Origin: Sphingomonas aerolata | GTDB taxonomy: Bacteria > Pseudomonadota > Alphaproteobacteria > Sphingomonadales > Sphingomonadaceae | Assembly: GCF_003046295.1 (NCBI RefSeq) | Contig: NZ_PZZN01000003.1 | Location: 620,001-684,000, forward strand | Direction: 5' to 3' | Length of the DNA: 64,000 nt | Shown here: piece after piece, positions 21,632 to 30,743 of the stretch | Numbering within the stretch: position 1 is the stretch's first letter | Layout of the letters: the number at the start of each line of letters is the position of its first letter | Notes under the pieces: generated by a model | Databases searched by the model: none | What the model was told of the DNA's origin: nothing | The model's input: the letters and a program-made list of their open reading frames with translations, nothing else | Program-made: the position numbers and the translations under genes

Positions 21632-22039
21632 ATGATCGGCCTAGTTTTGGTGACCCACGGGCGGCTCGCCGACGAGTTCGTGACCGCAATGGTCCATGTC
21701 GTCGGCCCGCAGGAACGCATCGCGGCAATCGCGATTGGCCCCGATGACGATATGGAGGAACGCCGCGCGGATATCGCGACGGCGATCGCCGAAGTCGATG
21801 CGGGACGCGGCGTAATCGTCCTGACCGATCTGTTCGGCGGTACCCCGTCCAACCTTGCCATCTCCCTGATGGAGCGGGGCCGGGTCGAGGTGATTGCCGG
21901 GATGAACCTGCCGATGCTGATCCGGCTGGGGTCGGCGCGTAAGGCTATGACGGTCGTGGCGGCGGTCGCTGCCGCCCGCGAAGCCGGCCGGAAATATATA
22001 TCTGTCGCATCCGAGGTCCTCGGCGAGGCGGCGGCGTGA
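21632..22039 (+). CDS. PTS system EIIA component, mannose/fructose (Man) family
   Basis: A 135-aa single-domain EIIA of the Man family; the phospho-accepting His is His9 in LVLVTHGRLADEF, followed by the family signatures VLTDLFGGTPSNLA and AGMNLPMLI. No membrane components (IIC, IID) are encoded nearby, so it is probably regulatory, passing phosphate from HPr to target proteins. The ATG at 21632 gives the conserved N-terminus. The stop overlaps the GTG start of the HPr gene. Confidence 0.93.
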   Translation: MIGLVLVTHGRLADEFVTAMVHVVGPQERIAAIAIGPDDDMEERRADIATAIAEVDAGRGVIVLTDLFGGTPSNLAISLMERGRVEVIAGMNLPMLIRLGSARKAMTVVAAVAAAREAGRKYISVASEVLGEAAA

Positions 22040-22311
22040 CCGCGGTTGCTCGCACTGTCCTGATCACCAACCGCCGGGGATTGCATGCCCGGGCCAGCGC
22101 AAAGTTTGTCACACTCGCCTCCTCTCAGCCTTGCGACGTGCTGGTCGAGAAGGACGGCGCGGGCAGCGTGACGGGAACGTCGATCATGGGGCTGATGATG
22201 CTCGGGGCCGCGATGGGTGACTCGATCGTCATATCGGCGACCGGCGATGGCGCGGACGAAACCGTCGCCCGGTTGGTCGAGCTTGTCGAAGCCAAGTTCG
22301 GCGAGGATTGA
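22036..22311 (+). CDS. ptsH: Phosphocarrier protein HPr
   Basis: Small PTS phosphocarrier of 91 aa. The catalytic His is His17 in NRRGLHARASAKF and the regulatory Ser, target of HprK, is Ser49 in GTSIMGLMML. It starts with GTG 22036, overlapping the upstream EIIA stop by four bases. With hprK, rapZ and EIIA it makes a regulatory PTS unit; enzyme I is not in this window. Confidence 0.95.
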   Translation: MTAVARTVLITNRRGLHARASAKFVTLASSQPCDVLVEKDGAGSVTGTSIMGLMMLGAAMGDSIVISATGDGADETVARLVELVEAKFGED

Positions 22312-22410
22312 GCGCCCTTCCCCGCAGCGCTTGCCGCGCCGGGTTGCTGCGGGCATGAGCAGCGCGTGCTGACCAACCTCCCCTGTTTCCGCGCGCCGAA
22401 GGGCCGATAA

Positions 22411-23208
22411 ATGCCTCGCGAAATTACCGCCTTCTCGAACCCGTTGATCAAATATGTCCGTGATCTTCGCGACAAACGACATCGCAAGGCTGCACGGCAG
22501 TTCCTTGCCGAGGGGTTGCGGATCCTGACCGAGGCGCGGGAAACGGGCCGGCTGCCCCGCACGCTTTTCTACGCCGCGGCGAGCGCCAACCACCCGCTGG
22601 TCCATGCGCTGTCGATGGATGTCGAGGAGGCGGGCGGCGAATCGATCCAGACGACGCCGGACATCCTGTCGAAGCTGTCGGGCAAGGACAATCCGCAGGC
22701 GGTGGTCGGCGTGTTCGATGAGTTCGACGCGGCACTCGAGGATCTGGACCGGACCAGTGCGGGGATCTGGCTGGTCGCCGAGCGCCTGCGGGATCCGGGC
22801 AATCTCGGCACGATCCTGCGGACCGGCGATGCCGTCGGGGCGGGCGGGCTGATCCTGATCGGCGAGTCGGTCGATCCGTTCTCGGTCGAGGCGGTGCGGG
22901 CGAGCATGGGGGCGCTGTTCACCATTCCGGTCGTCAAGACCGAATGGGCGCCGTTCGAGGCCTGGCTGCGCAGCGGCCCCGGGCAGCTGGTCGGGCTGAG
23001 CCTCGACACCGAGACCGATTACCGGGCGGCGACGTACGGCGCCCCGACCTTCCTGCTGACCGGCAACGAGGCGCAGGGCATGCCGGCGGAGATGGCCGAA
23101 GGCTGCGACACGCTGGTCAAGATTCCGATGCTGGGCAAGGCCGACAGCCTTAACGCGGCGGTGGCCACCGCGGTGATGGCCTATGAGGTTCTTGCCCAAC
23201 AGCGTTGA
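22411..23208 (+). CDS. TrmH/SpoU-family RNA methyltransferase
   Basis: A 265-aa SPOUT-class 2'-O-methyltransferase acting on tRNA or rRNA. It has an N-terminal substrate-binding domain (NPLIKYVRDLRDKRHRK) and the trefoil-knot motifs: LRDPGNLGTILRTGDAVGAGG, LTGNEAQGM and IPMLGKADSLNAAVA. The exact modified nucleotide cannot be told from sequence. It stands alone on the plus strand after ptsH with a 99-base gap and converges with rmuC. Confidence 0.92.
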   Translation: MPREITAFSNPLIKYVRDLRDKRHRKAARQFLAEGLRILTEARETGRLPRTLFYAAASANHPLVHALSMDVEEAGGESIQTTPDILSKLSGKDNPQAVVGVFDEFDAALEDLDRTSAGIWLVAERLRDPGNLGTILRTGDAVGAGGLILIGESVDPFSVEAVRASMGALFTIPVVKTEWAPFEAWLRSGPGQLVGLSLDTETDYRAATYGAPTFLLTGNEAQGMPAEMAEGCDTLVKIPMLGKADSLNAAVATAVMAYEVLAQQR

Positions 23209-23217
23209 ACATACGGG

Positions 23218-24681
23218 CTAAACGTCCGCGGTCTCCGGCTTTTCGATCAGTGCCGGCCCCTCGCCCAGCGCCAGCGCGTCGATCGACGACACGTCCTCGA
23301 GATCGCGCGCGCCGGTCTCGATATTGAGGTCGCGGAACTTGCGGCCGGTGACCATCAGGCGGCCGTTGAACGAGTTGGTGAAGCCGTTGAAGTTCTTCAC
23401 CGCGCTGTTCAGACCGACCCCGACCTTGCGCAGATCGTCGGCGACCTTGGCGAGCCGGTCGTGCATTTCCTTGCCGAGTTCGCCGATCTTGCGCGCCTCG
23501 TTGGCGAGCTTTTCCTGCCGCCAGACCGCGGCGACGGTCCGGGCGATCGCAATCAGATTGGTAGGAGTGGCGAGTAACACCCTCTTTTCAAAGGCGAAAT
23601 CCCAGAGCGTCGGATCATGCTCGAGCGCAGCGGAGAGGAAATGCTCGCCGGGGACGAACATGATCACATAATCGGGCGTGTCGGCGAACTGGCTCCAATA
23701 GGCCTTGTTGCCGAGCCCGTTGACATGCGCGCGCATCGACGCGGCGTGTGCCGCCAGACCAACCAGCCGCTCGGCCTCGTCGACCGCACCGAACGCATCC
23801 TGATAAGCGTTGAGCGAGACCTTGGCATCGATGACGAGCGCGCGGCCGCCGGGGACGCGGATGATCGCATCGGGGCGAAGTCGGGCGCCGGCGCGCTCAT
23901 CGGCATCGCCGACCGCGACGCTGACCTCGGTCTGGAAATCGGTATGTTCGCTCAGGCCGCAGGTTTCGAGCACGTTCTTCAACTGCTGCTCGCCCCAGCG
24001 ACCGCGTGACTTGGGGGCGTTGCGGAGCGAGTTGACGAGCTTGGCGGCTTCGGTCGAGACCTTTTCCTGGCCGAGCCGCATCTGCTCGATCTGCCCCTTG
24101 AGATCGCCGAACGCGTCGCGGCGCTCCGCCTCGACCTTGGCGACACCCTCTTCATAACGTTGCAGCCGGTCGCTGACGGGCTGGAGCATCGACTTGAGGT
24201 TCTGCCCGGCGGATTCCTCCGACTGGCGGAAGCGGGCGTCGGCGCGGTCGAGGAAGGTCTTCTGCGCGTCACTCAGCAGCTTGTTGGCGACGTCGCCAAA
24301 CTGCGCGGCCATCACGTCCTTGGCGTCGCGGAGTTCGACCAGTCGCGCTTCGAACGCCTCGCTGCGGGCATGCTCGGTGGCAAGTTCGGTGCGCGCGGCG
24401 TCGCGGTCGGCGCGGATCGTCGCGAGATCGGTGCGCAGGCGGTCCGCCTCCCCGGCCCGCTCGGCATTCTGCGCGCGCAGCGTGGCGAGATCCTGGAGCG
24501 CGGCATTGCGCTCCTGCTCGACCGCATCGCGCGCGGTGCGGACCAGATCATAGTCGGCGGCCCGCGTTCTGGCGACCGCGAGATCGCTTGCGAGTGCGCC
24601 GGCACGACGCGAGGCGAGCAGCCAGCCGAGCAGCAGTCCGGCGGCGGCCGCGAGCAGCGCTACGATCACGAGTTCGGTCAT
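23218..24681 (-). CDS. rmuC: DNA recombination protein RmuC
   Basis: A 487-aa RmuC: an N-terminal membrane helix (LVIVALLAAAAGLLLGWLLAS), a long coiled coil (about 30-200, Ala/Arg/Glu-rich) and the RmuC nuclease-like domain (about 205-420) with SRGRWGEQQLKNVLE, VIDAKVSLNAY and FVPGEHFLSAAL. RmuC is proposed to limit DNA inversions; its exact activity is unsettled. The ATG at 24681 is followed by the membrane helix; the longer frame to 24831 overlaps the repeat-rich gap upstream. Confidence 0.94.
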   Translation of the reverse strand: MTELVIVALLAAAAGLLLGWLLASRRAGALASDLAVARTRAADYDLVRTARDAVEQERNAALQDLATLRAQNAERAGEADRLRTDLATIRADRDAARTELATEHARSEAFEARLVELRDAKDVMAAQFGDVANKLLSDAQKTFLDRADARFRQSEESAGQNLKSMLQPVSDRLQRYEEGVAKVEAERRDAFGDLKGQIEQMRLGQEKVSTEAAKLVNSLRNAPKSRGRWGEQQLKNVLETCGLSEHTDFQTEVSVAVGDADERAGARLRPDAIIRVPGGRALVIDAKVSLNAYQDAFGAVDEAERLVGLAAHAASMRAHVNGLGNKAYWSQFADTPDYVIMFVPGEHFLSAALEHDPTLWDFAFEKRVLLATPTNLIAIARTVAAVWRQEKLANEARKIGELGKEMHDRLAKVADDLRKVGVGLNSAVKNFNGFTNSFNGRLMVTGRKFRDLNIETGARDLEDVSSIDALALGEGPALIEKPETADV

Positions 24682-24942
24682 GCTAGCGTCCCAATGTTGT
24701 GAATGTTGAGACGATAAGCGGGTTTTGCGCCGAGATTCGTACAATTTCCGGCTGCGGGACCGGCCATGCAGGGTTTGGGCGCGGGCGGCTGGGGGGGCAC
24801 GGTCTGGAAGGTCATCATTGGAACATAGCACGAACGACGTGGGTGGGACAGAGGGATTTTCCTACCTTCGGGCGTTGGCCTTGGTCGATACTGTAGCAGA
24901 GTTAGGCTTTGCCGGCGGTAGTGAGTTATCGCCGGGGACGTG

Positions 24943-24974
24943 CCAACTGGGCCCCGGCCTTCGCCGGGGTGGTG
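24943..24974 (+). repeat. Dispersed repeat family A, copy 1
   Basis: CCAACTGG followed by the palindromic core CCCCGGCCTTCGCCGGGG and then TGGTG. The core can form a GC stem with a TTCG-type loop. The same unit recurs at 30298, 37981 and 38101, and in inverse orientation at 30238 and 37905. Confidence 0.8.
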
Positions 24975-25084
24975 TTTGTGGGGGGTGCGCCGCCCCTCGT
25001 TGCGGAGCGGTCCCGGGTGGGCTTCGGTGTTCGCTGCGGGGTGTTCTTGGCGTGTGCCGTCCGCGATTGCGGGGGGCATCCCTG

Positions 25085-25110
25085 CCTGGGCCCCGGCCTT
25101 CGCCGGGGAA
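25085..25110 (+). repeat. Dispersed repeat family A, copy 2
   Basis: The core CCCCGGCCTTCGCCGGGG with a diverged left flank (CCTGGG instead of CCAACTGGG). Same orientation as copy 1, about 140 bases away. Confidence 0.7.
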
Positions 25111-25151
25111 CTGGTCTGGGTTGGCCGGTCGGCTTAACCACCGGCGCCGGA

Positions 25152-25676
25152 TCAGCCGAGCTTGCGGGCCTTGGCGAGTTTCTTGAGGACCATGTCGCGC
25201 TTGAGGCGGCTGATGTGGTCGATGAACAATACGCCGTCGAGATGGTCGATCTCGTGCTGCATGCAGGTCGAGAGCAGGCCGTCGAGCTCTTCCTCATGCG
25301 CGGCGCCGGTCTCGTCGAGCCACTTCACGCGGCAGCGGGCGGGGCGGACGACCTCGGCATATTGCTCGGGGATCGAGAGGCAACCCTCGTTATAGGTCGA
25401 CATCTCTTCGCTGACCGATAGGATCTCGGCGTTGATATAGGCCTTGGGATTCCTGATCGGCTTGTCCTCTTCGTCCTTCTCTTCCTGAAGGTCGATGACG
25501 AGGACGCGCTGCTGCACGCCGACCTGAGTCGCGGCGAGGCCGATGCCGTTGAAGTCGTACATCGTCTCGATCATGTCGGCGACGAGCGTACGGGTGGAAT
25601 CGTCCACCGACGCCACCGGCTCCGCGACGAGGCGCAGGCGGGGATCGGGGACTTCGAGAACGGTCATGACGGTCAT
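25152..25676 (-). CDS. def: Peptide deformylase
   Basis: Iron/zinc enzyme that removes the formyl group from nascent proteins. The 174-aa product has all three motifs: GIGLAATQVG, EGCLSIP (metal Cys) and QHEIDHLDGVLF (metal His pair and catalytic Glu). The start is Met1 or Met4; homologues fit either. It lies near fmt, the enzyme that adds the formyl group, with recR between them on the minus strand. Confidence 0.97.
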   Translation of the reverse strand: MTVMTVLEVPDPRLRLVAEPVASVDDSTRTLVADMIETMYDFNGIGLAATQVGVQQRVLVIDLQEEKDEEDKPIRNPKAYINAEILSVSEEMSTYNEGCLSIPEQYAEVVRPARCRVKWLDETGAAHEEELDGLLSTCMQHEIDHLDGVLFIDHISRLKRDMVLKKLAKARKLG

Positions 25677-25734
25677 GCTGCGCAGCTAGGTTCCGCGCGA
25701 TGAGCCGTCAAGCATTTGGGTTAGCCCGCGACGA

Positions 25735-26331
25735 TCAGGCCATCGGGCGACGCGCGCGCAGCGCCTGGGCGAGCGTGCCCTCGTCGAGATAGTCGAGCTC
25801 GCCACCCACCGGCAGGCCGTGCGCGAGCTGCGTGACGCGGACGGGGAATCGTTCGATCCGTTCGGCGATGTAATGCGCGGTGGTCTGGCCTTCGAGCGTC
25901 GCGTTCATCGCGAGAACGACCTCGTCGATCCCCCCCGCCTCGATCCGGCGGACGAGATTGTCGATGCTGAGATCCTCGGGACGGATCCCTTCGAGCGCGG
26001 ACAGGCGACCGCCGAGCACGTGGAAGCGACCGGGGAACAGCCGCGAGCGATCGAGCGCCCAGAGATCGGCGACCTCCTCGACGACGCAGAGCGAGCGCTG
26101 GTCGCGGCGCGGGTCGGCGCAGATCGCGCACGGGTTGGTCGTGTCGACATTGCCGCAGACGCTGCAATTCTCCAGCCGCTCGTCGACCGCGGTCAGCGCC
26201 TCGCGCAGCGGCCCCAGCGCGGCGTCGCGCTTCTTGAGCAGATGCAGCACGGCGCGGCGTGCGGACCGGGGGCCGAGGCCGGGGAGCCGGGCCAGCGCCT
26301 GCGTCAGCGCCTCGATCTCGGGGGATGCCAT
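25735..26331 (-). CDS. recR: Recombination mediator RecR
   Basis: RecFOR-pathway protein that loads RecA at gaps. The 198-aa protein shows the helix-hairpin-helix ([13 protein letters not shown]), the four-Cys zinc finger (CSVCGN ... CAICAD), and the Toprim domain ([13 protein letters not shown]). The ATG at 26331 gives the conserved MASPEIEAL start; the frame beyond it overlaps fmt. It is divergent from fmt with 52 bases between the starts. Confidence 0.97.
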   Translation of the reverse strand: MASPEIEALTQALARLPGLGPRSARRAVLHLLKKRDAALGPLREALTAVDERLENCSVCGNVDTTNPCAICADPRRDQRSLCVVEEVADLWALDRSRLFPGRFHVLGGRLSALEGIRPEDLSIDNLVRRIEAGGIDEVVLAMNATLEGQTTAHYIAERIERFPVRVTQLAHGLPVGGELDYLDEGTLAQALRARRPMA

Positions 26332-26383
26332 CACGACCAGATAGGGGGTTGCGTCGCTCCCCGCCAGCGTGTTCGAGAGGGGC

Positions 26384-27310
26384 ATGCGGATCATCTTCAT
26401 GGGAACGCCGGACTTCGCGGTGCCGGTGCTGGAGGCCCTGGTCACGGCGGGGCATGACTTGGTGGCGGCCTATTGCCAGCCGGCACGCCCGGGCGGGCGT
26501 CGCGGGCGCGAGCTGGTGCCGTCGCCGGTCCAGGTCCGGGCGGAGGCGCTGGGCATCGCGGTTCGGACGCCGGTGTCGTTCAAGGCGTCGCTGCCCGAGG
26601 GGCTCGCCGCGCGGGAAGCGTTTGCGGCGCTGGAGGCGGATGTCGCGGTCGTGGCCGCCTATGGCCTGATCCTGCCGCGCGCGGTGCTCGAGGCGCCGCG
26701 GCTCGGGTGCCTCAACGTCCATGGCTCGTTGTTGCCGCGGTGGCGCGGGGCGGCACCGGTGCAGCGCGCGATCCTCGCGGGCGATGCCGAGACCGGGGTC
26801 GGGATCATGCAGATGGAGGCCGGGCTGGATACCGGGGCGGTTCGGCTCGAGGGGCGGACGCCGGTCGCGGGCAAGACCGCGGGCGATCTGACCACCGAAC
26901 TGTCGGTGATGGGCGCGCGGTTGATGGTCGAGGTGCTGGGCGATCTTGACGCCTACCCTGCCCGGCCGCAACCCGAAGAGGGCGTCACCTATGCGGCGAA
27001 GATCGACAAGGCGGAGGCGCGGATCGATTTCGAGCGGTCGGCGATCGAGGTCGAGCGGCTGGTGCGCGCGATGAACCCGGCGCCCGGCGCGTGGTTCGAG
27101 GTCGCCGGCGAGCGGGTGAAGGTGCTGGCGGCGGACGTGTTGCCGTTCAGCTTTCTCGGGTGCGAGGGGCTGACCGTGAATGACGAGCTGACGATCGGGT
27201 GCGGCGACGGTGCGATCCGGCCGACCCTGGTGCAGCGGGCCGGGCGCGGCGTGACATCGGCCGAGGAGCTGCTGCGCGGGTTTGCGATTCCCTCGGGGAC
27301 CCAGCTTTGA
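26384..27310 (+). CDS. fmt: Methionyl-tRNA formyltransferase
   Basis: Formylates initiator Met-tRNA. The 308-aa protein has the formyltransferase domain (about 1-190) with [34 protein letters not shown] and the catalytic Asp in [12 protein letters not shown], plus the C-terminal OB-like domain. The ATG at 26384 is preceded by GAGAGGGG. Its TGA stop overlaps the probable TTG start of truA. Confidence 0.97.
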   Translation: MRIIFMGTPDFAVPVLEALVTAGHDLVAAYCQPARPGGRRGRELVPSPVQVRAEALGIAVRTPVSFKASLPEGLAAREAFAALEADVAVVAAYGLILPRAVLEAPRLGCLNVHGSLLPRWRGAAPVQRAILAGDAETGVGIMQMEAGLDTGAVRLEGRTPVAGKTAGDLTTELSVMGARLMVEVLGDLDAYPARPQPEEGVTYAAKIDKAEARIDFERSAIEVERLVRAMNPAPGAWFEVAGERVKVLAADVLPFSFLGCEGLTVNDELTIGCGDGAIRPTLVQRAGRGVTSAEELLRGFAIPSGTQL

Positions 27311-28047
27311 CGCGGTTCGCGCTGACGGTGGAGTTTGACGGCCGGCCGTTCATGGGCTGGCAGCGGCAGAAGCATGGGCCGAGCGTGCAGGCCGCGCTCG
27401 AGGCGGCGGTGCTGAAGATGACCGGCGAGGCCGTGTCGGTGCAGGCGGCGGGGCGGACCGATGCGGGGGTGCACGGGATCGCGATGCGCGCGCATGTCGA
27501 TATCGAGAAGCCGGTCGCGGCGTTCCGCTTGATGGAGGGGCTGAACGCGCTGGTCAAACCGGCGCCGGTGTCGGTGCTGGCGTGCGAGGTGGTGCCCGAC
27601 GACTGGCATGCGCGGTTCTCGTGTATCGGGCGGTCGTACGAGTATCGGATCGTCAACCGGCGTGCGCCGCTGAGCTTCGAGGCGGGGCTGGCGTGGCAGG
27701 TGCCGCAGCCGCTCGATGCGGACGCGATGGCCGAAGCGGCGCGCGCGCTGGTCGGGCGGCACGACTTCACGACGTTTCGGTCGGCGCATTGCCAAGCGGA
27801 CAGTCCGGTGCGGACTTTGGACCGGCTCGACGTGGTGCGCGAGGGCGAGCGGCTGTTCGTCTACGCGGCGGCGCGGTCGTTCCTGCATCACCAGGTGCGG
27901 TCGATGGTCGGGTGCCTGGCGCTGGTCGGGATGGGGCGCTGGGCGGTCGGCGATGTCGCGGACGCGCTGGCGGCGAAGGATCGGGCGATGCTGGGGCTCA
28001 ATGCACCGCCCGATGGGTTGTTCTTCGTAACCGCGGTTTATCCCTGA
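27307..28047 (+). CDS. truA: tRNA pseudouridine(38-40) synthase
   Basis: Isomerises uridines in the anticodon arm. The 246-aa protein carries the catalytic Asp in GRTDAGVH, the N-terminal [14 protein letters not shown] and the C-terminal [13 protein letters not shown]. No ATG is placed correctly; TTG at 27307, overlapping the fmt stop, gives the conserved [12 protein letters not shown] start. The upstream frame extension to 27199 is overlap with fmt. It converges with rlmD. Confidence 0.95.
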   Translation: MTRFALTVEFDGRPFMGWQRQKHGPSVQAALEAAVLKMTGEAVSVQAAGRTDAGVHGIAMRAHVDIEKPVAAFRLMEGLNALVKPAPVSVLACEVVPDDWHARFSCIGRSYEYRIVNRRAPLSFEAGLAWQVPQPLDADAMAEAARALVGRHDFTTFRSAHCQADSPVRTLDRLDVVREGERLFVYAAARSFLHHQVRSMVGCLALVGMGRWAVGDVADALAAKDRAMLGLNAPPDGLFFVTAVYP

Positions 28048-28059
28048 GAAATTAATATC

Positions 28060-29256
28060 TTAGCGGACGAACTTCGCAGCGAGTTCGACATGGGTGGACC
28101 AGAGGAACTGGCCGACCGGCTGGATCCAGTCGATCCGCCAGCCGGCGTCGCAGAGCTCCTTGGCATCGCGCGCGAAGCTCGCCGGGTTGCACGAGACGTA
28201 GACGATCACCGGCGTCTTCGACGCGGCGAGCGCGCCGGCCTGTTCGCGCGCGCCCGAGCGGGGCGGATCGATCACCACCGCGTCGAACCGGTCGAGCTCG
28301 GCCACCGTCAGCGGGCGGCGGTAGAGGTCGCGGTGTTCGGGGAAGACCGGGCGCTGCAGGCGGTGCGCGGCGGCCTTGAGCGCGGTCAGCGCGTCGCGCG
28401 CGCCCTCCGCGGCATAGACCTTCGCCGGGATCGCGAGCGTGAAGGTGCCGAGCCCGGCGAACAGGTCGGCGACGGTGGCGGGCGTACCGATCGCCTCGAG
28501 CACTGCTTCGGTGAGCGCGGCCTCGCCGTCGGGGGTCGCCTGGAGGAACGAGGCGGGTGGCAGCGGCACGGGGACGCCGCCCAGCGTGATCGTCACCGCA
28601 TCGGGCTCCCAGCGCGTCTCCGGCCCCAGACCATCGTCGAACGCGACGCGGGCGATGCCGTGCTCCTCGCAGAACCGGGTGAGCGCTTCGGCGGCGGGGA
28701 GGCCTTCGGGCGCGAAGCCGGTGATGAGGATGTCGGCGCCCTGGTCCGCGAGCGTCAGGTGGATGTCCGCACGGCGGCGGAAATTAAGGCGCTTTAGCAG
28801 GGTGCGCAAGGGAGAGACGAGCGCGAACAGACGCGGATCGAGGATCCAGCATTCCTTGATGTCGACGATCAGATGCGCCTTCTCGGCGGTGAAGCCGAGC
28901 GTGATCCTGCCGCCCTTCGCCTCGGCATGCAGCGTCGCGCGGCGGCGGCTGCGGACCGGCGAGATGTGCGGGGTGCGGATCGGCGCGGACAGGCCCTGCC
29001 CGTCGAGCGCGGAGGCGATCCGGTCGGTGACGAAGGCGCTGTAGCTCTCGTCGTCGAGATGCTGGAGCTGGCAGCCGCCACAGGTCGGGAAATGGACGCA
29101 GGGCGGCGTCTGGTGGTGCGGGCCGTGGGTCACGCTGCCGTCGGCCGCGAGCGTGTCGCCGGGCGCGGTGAAGGCGGCGTGGCGGCCGTCGGCGGTGATG
29201 CCGTCGCCGCGCGCGGCGACGCGGACGATGGTGTCGGTCGTTGGGTCACTGGTCAT
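28060..29256 (-). CDS. TrmA/RlmD-type RNA (uracil-5) methyltransferase
   Basis: A 398-aa class I SAM methyltransferase of the TrmA/RumA family. The iron-sulfur cysteines are in CVHFPTCGGCQLQ (about 50-62) with a fourth further on (ECWILDP); the SAM loop is VADLFAGLGTFTLA; catalytic motifs are IDPPRSGA and VSCNPASFARD. The likely target is 23S rRNA U1939 or U747, not resolved here. Its start overlaps the nnr stop by four bases. Confidence 0.93.
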   Translation of the reverse strand: MTSDPTTDTIVRVAARGDGITADGRHAAFTAPGDTLAADGSVTHGPHHQTPPCVHFPTCGGCQLQHLDDESYSAFVTDRIASALDGQGLSAPIRTPHISPVRSRRRATLHAEAKGGRITLGFTAEKAHLIVDIKECWILDPRLFALVSPLRTLLKRLNFRRRADIHLTLADQGADILITGFAPEGLPAAEALTRFCEEHGIARVAFDDGLGPETRWEPDAVTITLGGVPVPLPPASFLQATPDGEAALTEAVLEAIGTPATVADLFAGLGTFTLAIPAKVYAAEGARDALTALKAAAHRLQRPVFPEHRDLYRRPLTVAELDRFDAVVIDPPRSGAREQAGALAASKTPVIVYVSCNPASFARDAKELCDAGWRIDWIQPVGQFLWSTHVELAAKFVR

Positions 29257-30743
29257 AAGGACGCTCTGGCCGACCGGAGCGCATCCGCCAAGTCATCGGC
29301 GATAAATGCCGGCCCGGAGCGACGCGCAGCCTCGCCGTGAAGCCACACGCCCGCGGCGGCGGCGGCGAGCGGATCGAGCCCTGCGGCGAGCATCGCGCCG
29401 ATCGCGCCGGCGAGGACGTCGCCGGTGCCGGCGGTGGACAGCCAGTCGCTCGCGCCGGGGGCGAGCCGGACGCGGCCGTCGGGTGCGGCGATGACGGTGT
29501 CCGCGCCCTTGAAGACGACGATCGCCCCGGTGCGCGCGGCGGCGTCGCGGGCGCGGGTAATCTTGTCGTCGGCCGATCGCCCGAACAGCGCGTCGAACTC
29601 GCCGGCATGCGGGGTGAGGATGACGGGGACGGTGAGCGCGCGGATCCGGTCGGGATCGAGCAGGCGGAGCGCGTCGCCGTCGAGGACGAGCGGGTGGCTG
29701 GCCGCCAGCGCGGCGTCGAGTCGGACGCGGGCGGTATCGTCGCGGCCGAGGCCTGGGCCGATGACGAGCGCGCCGATCCGGTCGTTGGCGAGCGCGTGGT
29801 CGGAGAATGCCGCACGGACGAGTGCGTGCGGCGGGCCCGCGCTGTCACCGAGCAGCGTCACATAGCCCGCGCCCGCGCGCATCGCGGCGAGCGCGGCGAG
29901 GTCGGCGGCGCCCGCCATCGTGCCGGCGATGACCCCGACCATGCCGCGGGTGTATTTGTGCGCATCGGGTCCGGGGGGTGCGAGGTGCGGGCTTTTGAGT
30001 ACTTCGATCTGGCTGGTGACGGGGACGCCGATGTCGAGGAGGCGGATCTCGCCGCAATAGCGGGCGGCGGGCTGGAGCAGGTGCACGGGTTTGAGTGCGC
30101 CGAGGGCGAGCGTGAGGTGGAAGACCGGGGGTGTGGTGAGCGCGTGGCCGGAGTCGGTGGCTAGGCCGCTGGGGAGGTCTATGGCTATGGCGAGGGTGGC
30201 GGCGGTGGTTAGGGTGTGGAGGCGCTCCACCACAGATACCTCCCCGGCGGAGGCCGGGGTCCAGTTGGGCGAACCGGGCACGTCGTCGATAGCGGTGCCC
30301 AACTGGGCCCCGGCCTTCGCCGGGGGGGTGTTTGGGGTTTGGGGAGAGGTACCATTCAAGGGTCGGGTGAGGCCGGTGCCGAAGAGGGCGTCTACCAGGA
30401 CGGGCGCGGGCTTCGCTTCGGCGAGCGCTTCGATGGGACCGGGCCACCCTGCCCTTGCCGCGCTGGCAGCGTCGGTGCGGGGTTCGGACAGTGCGGCGAC
30501 GCGGACGGTTGCGCCCAGTTCGGCGAGCACGCGCGCGGCGACATAGCCGTCGCCGCCATTGTTGCCGGGACCGCACAGGATCAGGATAGCGTTCGATCCC
30601 GCCAGACGGCGGACCGCGTGCGCGATCGCGGTGCCCGCGCGGTCCATCAGCGTATCGACCGTGACACCGGTTGCGATCACCGCATCCTCGGCCGCACGCA
30701 TCTCGGCGGCGGTCAGGACGGGCTGGCCCTCGATCCGGATCAT
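29253..30743 (-). CDS. nnr: Bifunctional NAD(P)H-hydrate epimerase / ADP-dependent dehydratase with in-frame palindromic insert
   Basis: Repairs hydrated NAD(P)H. The N-terminal epimerase domain (YjeF_N, about 1-215) has CGPGNNGGDGYVAARVL and ALFGTGLTRPL; the C-terminal dehydratase domain (about 230-490) has TPHAGEFDALFG and STAGTGDVLAG. At residues about 130-178, between LTRPL and AIAIDLPSG, where homologues have a short helix, this protein carries some 40 extra residues (PPAKAGAQLG ... NWTPASAGE). They are encoded by an inverted pair of family A repeats at 30238-30330. The frame is preserved. Confidence 0.94.
   Translation of the reverse strand: MIRIEGQPVLTAAEMRAAEDAVIATGVTVDTLMDRAGTAIAHAVRRLAGSNAILILCGPGNNGGDGYVAARVLAELGATVRVAALSEPRTDAASAARAGWPGPIEALAEAKPAPVLVDALFGTGLTRPLNGTSPQTPNTPPAKAGAQLGTAIDDVPGSPNWTPASAGEVSVVERLHTLTTAATLAIAIDLPSGLATDSGHALTTPPVFHLTLALGALKPVHLLQPAARYCGEIRLLDIGVPVTSQIEVLKSPHLAPPGPDAHKYTRGMVGVIAGTMAGAADLAALAAMRAGAGYVTLLGDSAGPPHALVRAAFSDHALANDRIGALVIGPGLGRDDTARVRLDAALAASHPLVLDGDALRLLDPDRIRALTVPVILTPHAGEFDALFGRSADDKITRARDAAARTGAIVVFKGADTVIAAPDGRVRLAPGASDWLSTAGTGDVLAGAIGAMLAAGLDPLAAAAAGVWLHGEAARRSGPAFIADDLADALRSARASL
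30238..30270 (-). repeat. Dispersed repeat family A, copy 3 (inside nnr)
   Basis: Inverse orientation copy: CCTCCCCGGCGGAGGCCGGGG then TCCAGTTGGG. It lies in the coding sequence of nnr and pairs with copy 4 across a spacer of about 27 bases. On the nnr strand it contributes residues such as NWTPASAGE. Confidence 0.85.
30298..30330 (+). repeat. Dispersed repeat family A, copy 4 (inside nnr)
   Basis: CCCAACTGGGCCCCGGCC continuing to TTCGCCGGGG, followed by GGGTG. Faces copy 3 as an inverted repeat. On the nnr strand it encodes TPPAKAGAQLG. Confidence 0.85.

Larger units (their letters stand above)
24682..25151. other. Gene-free spacer with two family A repeats
   Basis: About 470 bases between rmuC and def hold no supportable gene. 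The open frames here are low-complexity translations of the repeats. Two copies of the family A core are present (24943-24974 and 25085-25110), both in the same orientation, in a G/C-skewed stretch with many GGGG runs. Confidence 0.7.

Noticed and set aside
24678..25079. Minus-strand frame upstream of rmuC containing HPGEGRGPVG
   Set aside because: This peptide is the translation of family A repeats. Similar peptides appear wherever the repeat is read, so it is not evidence for a gene here.
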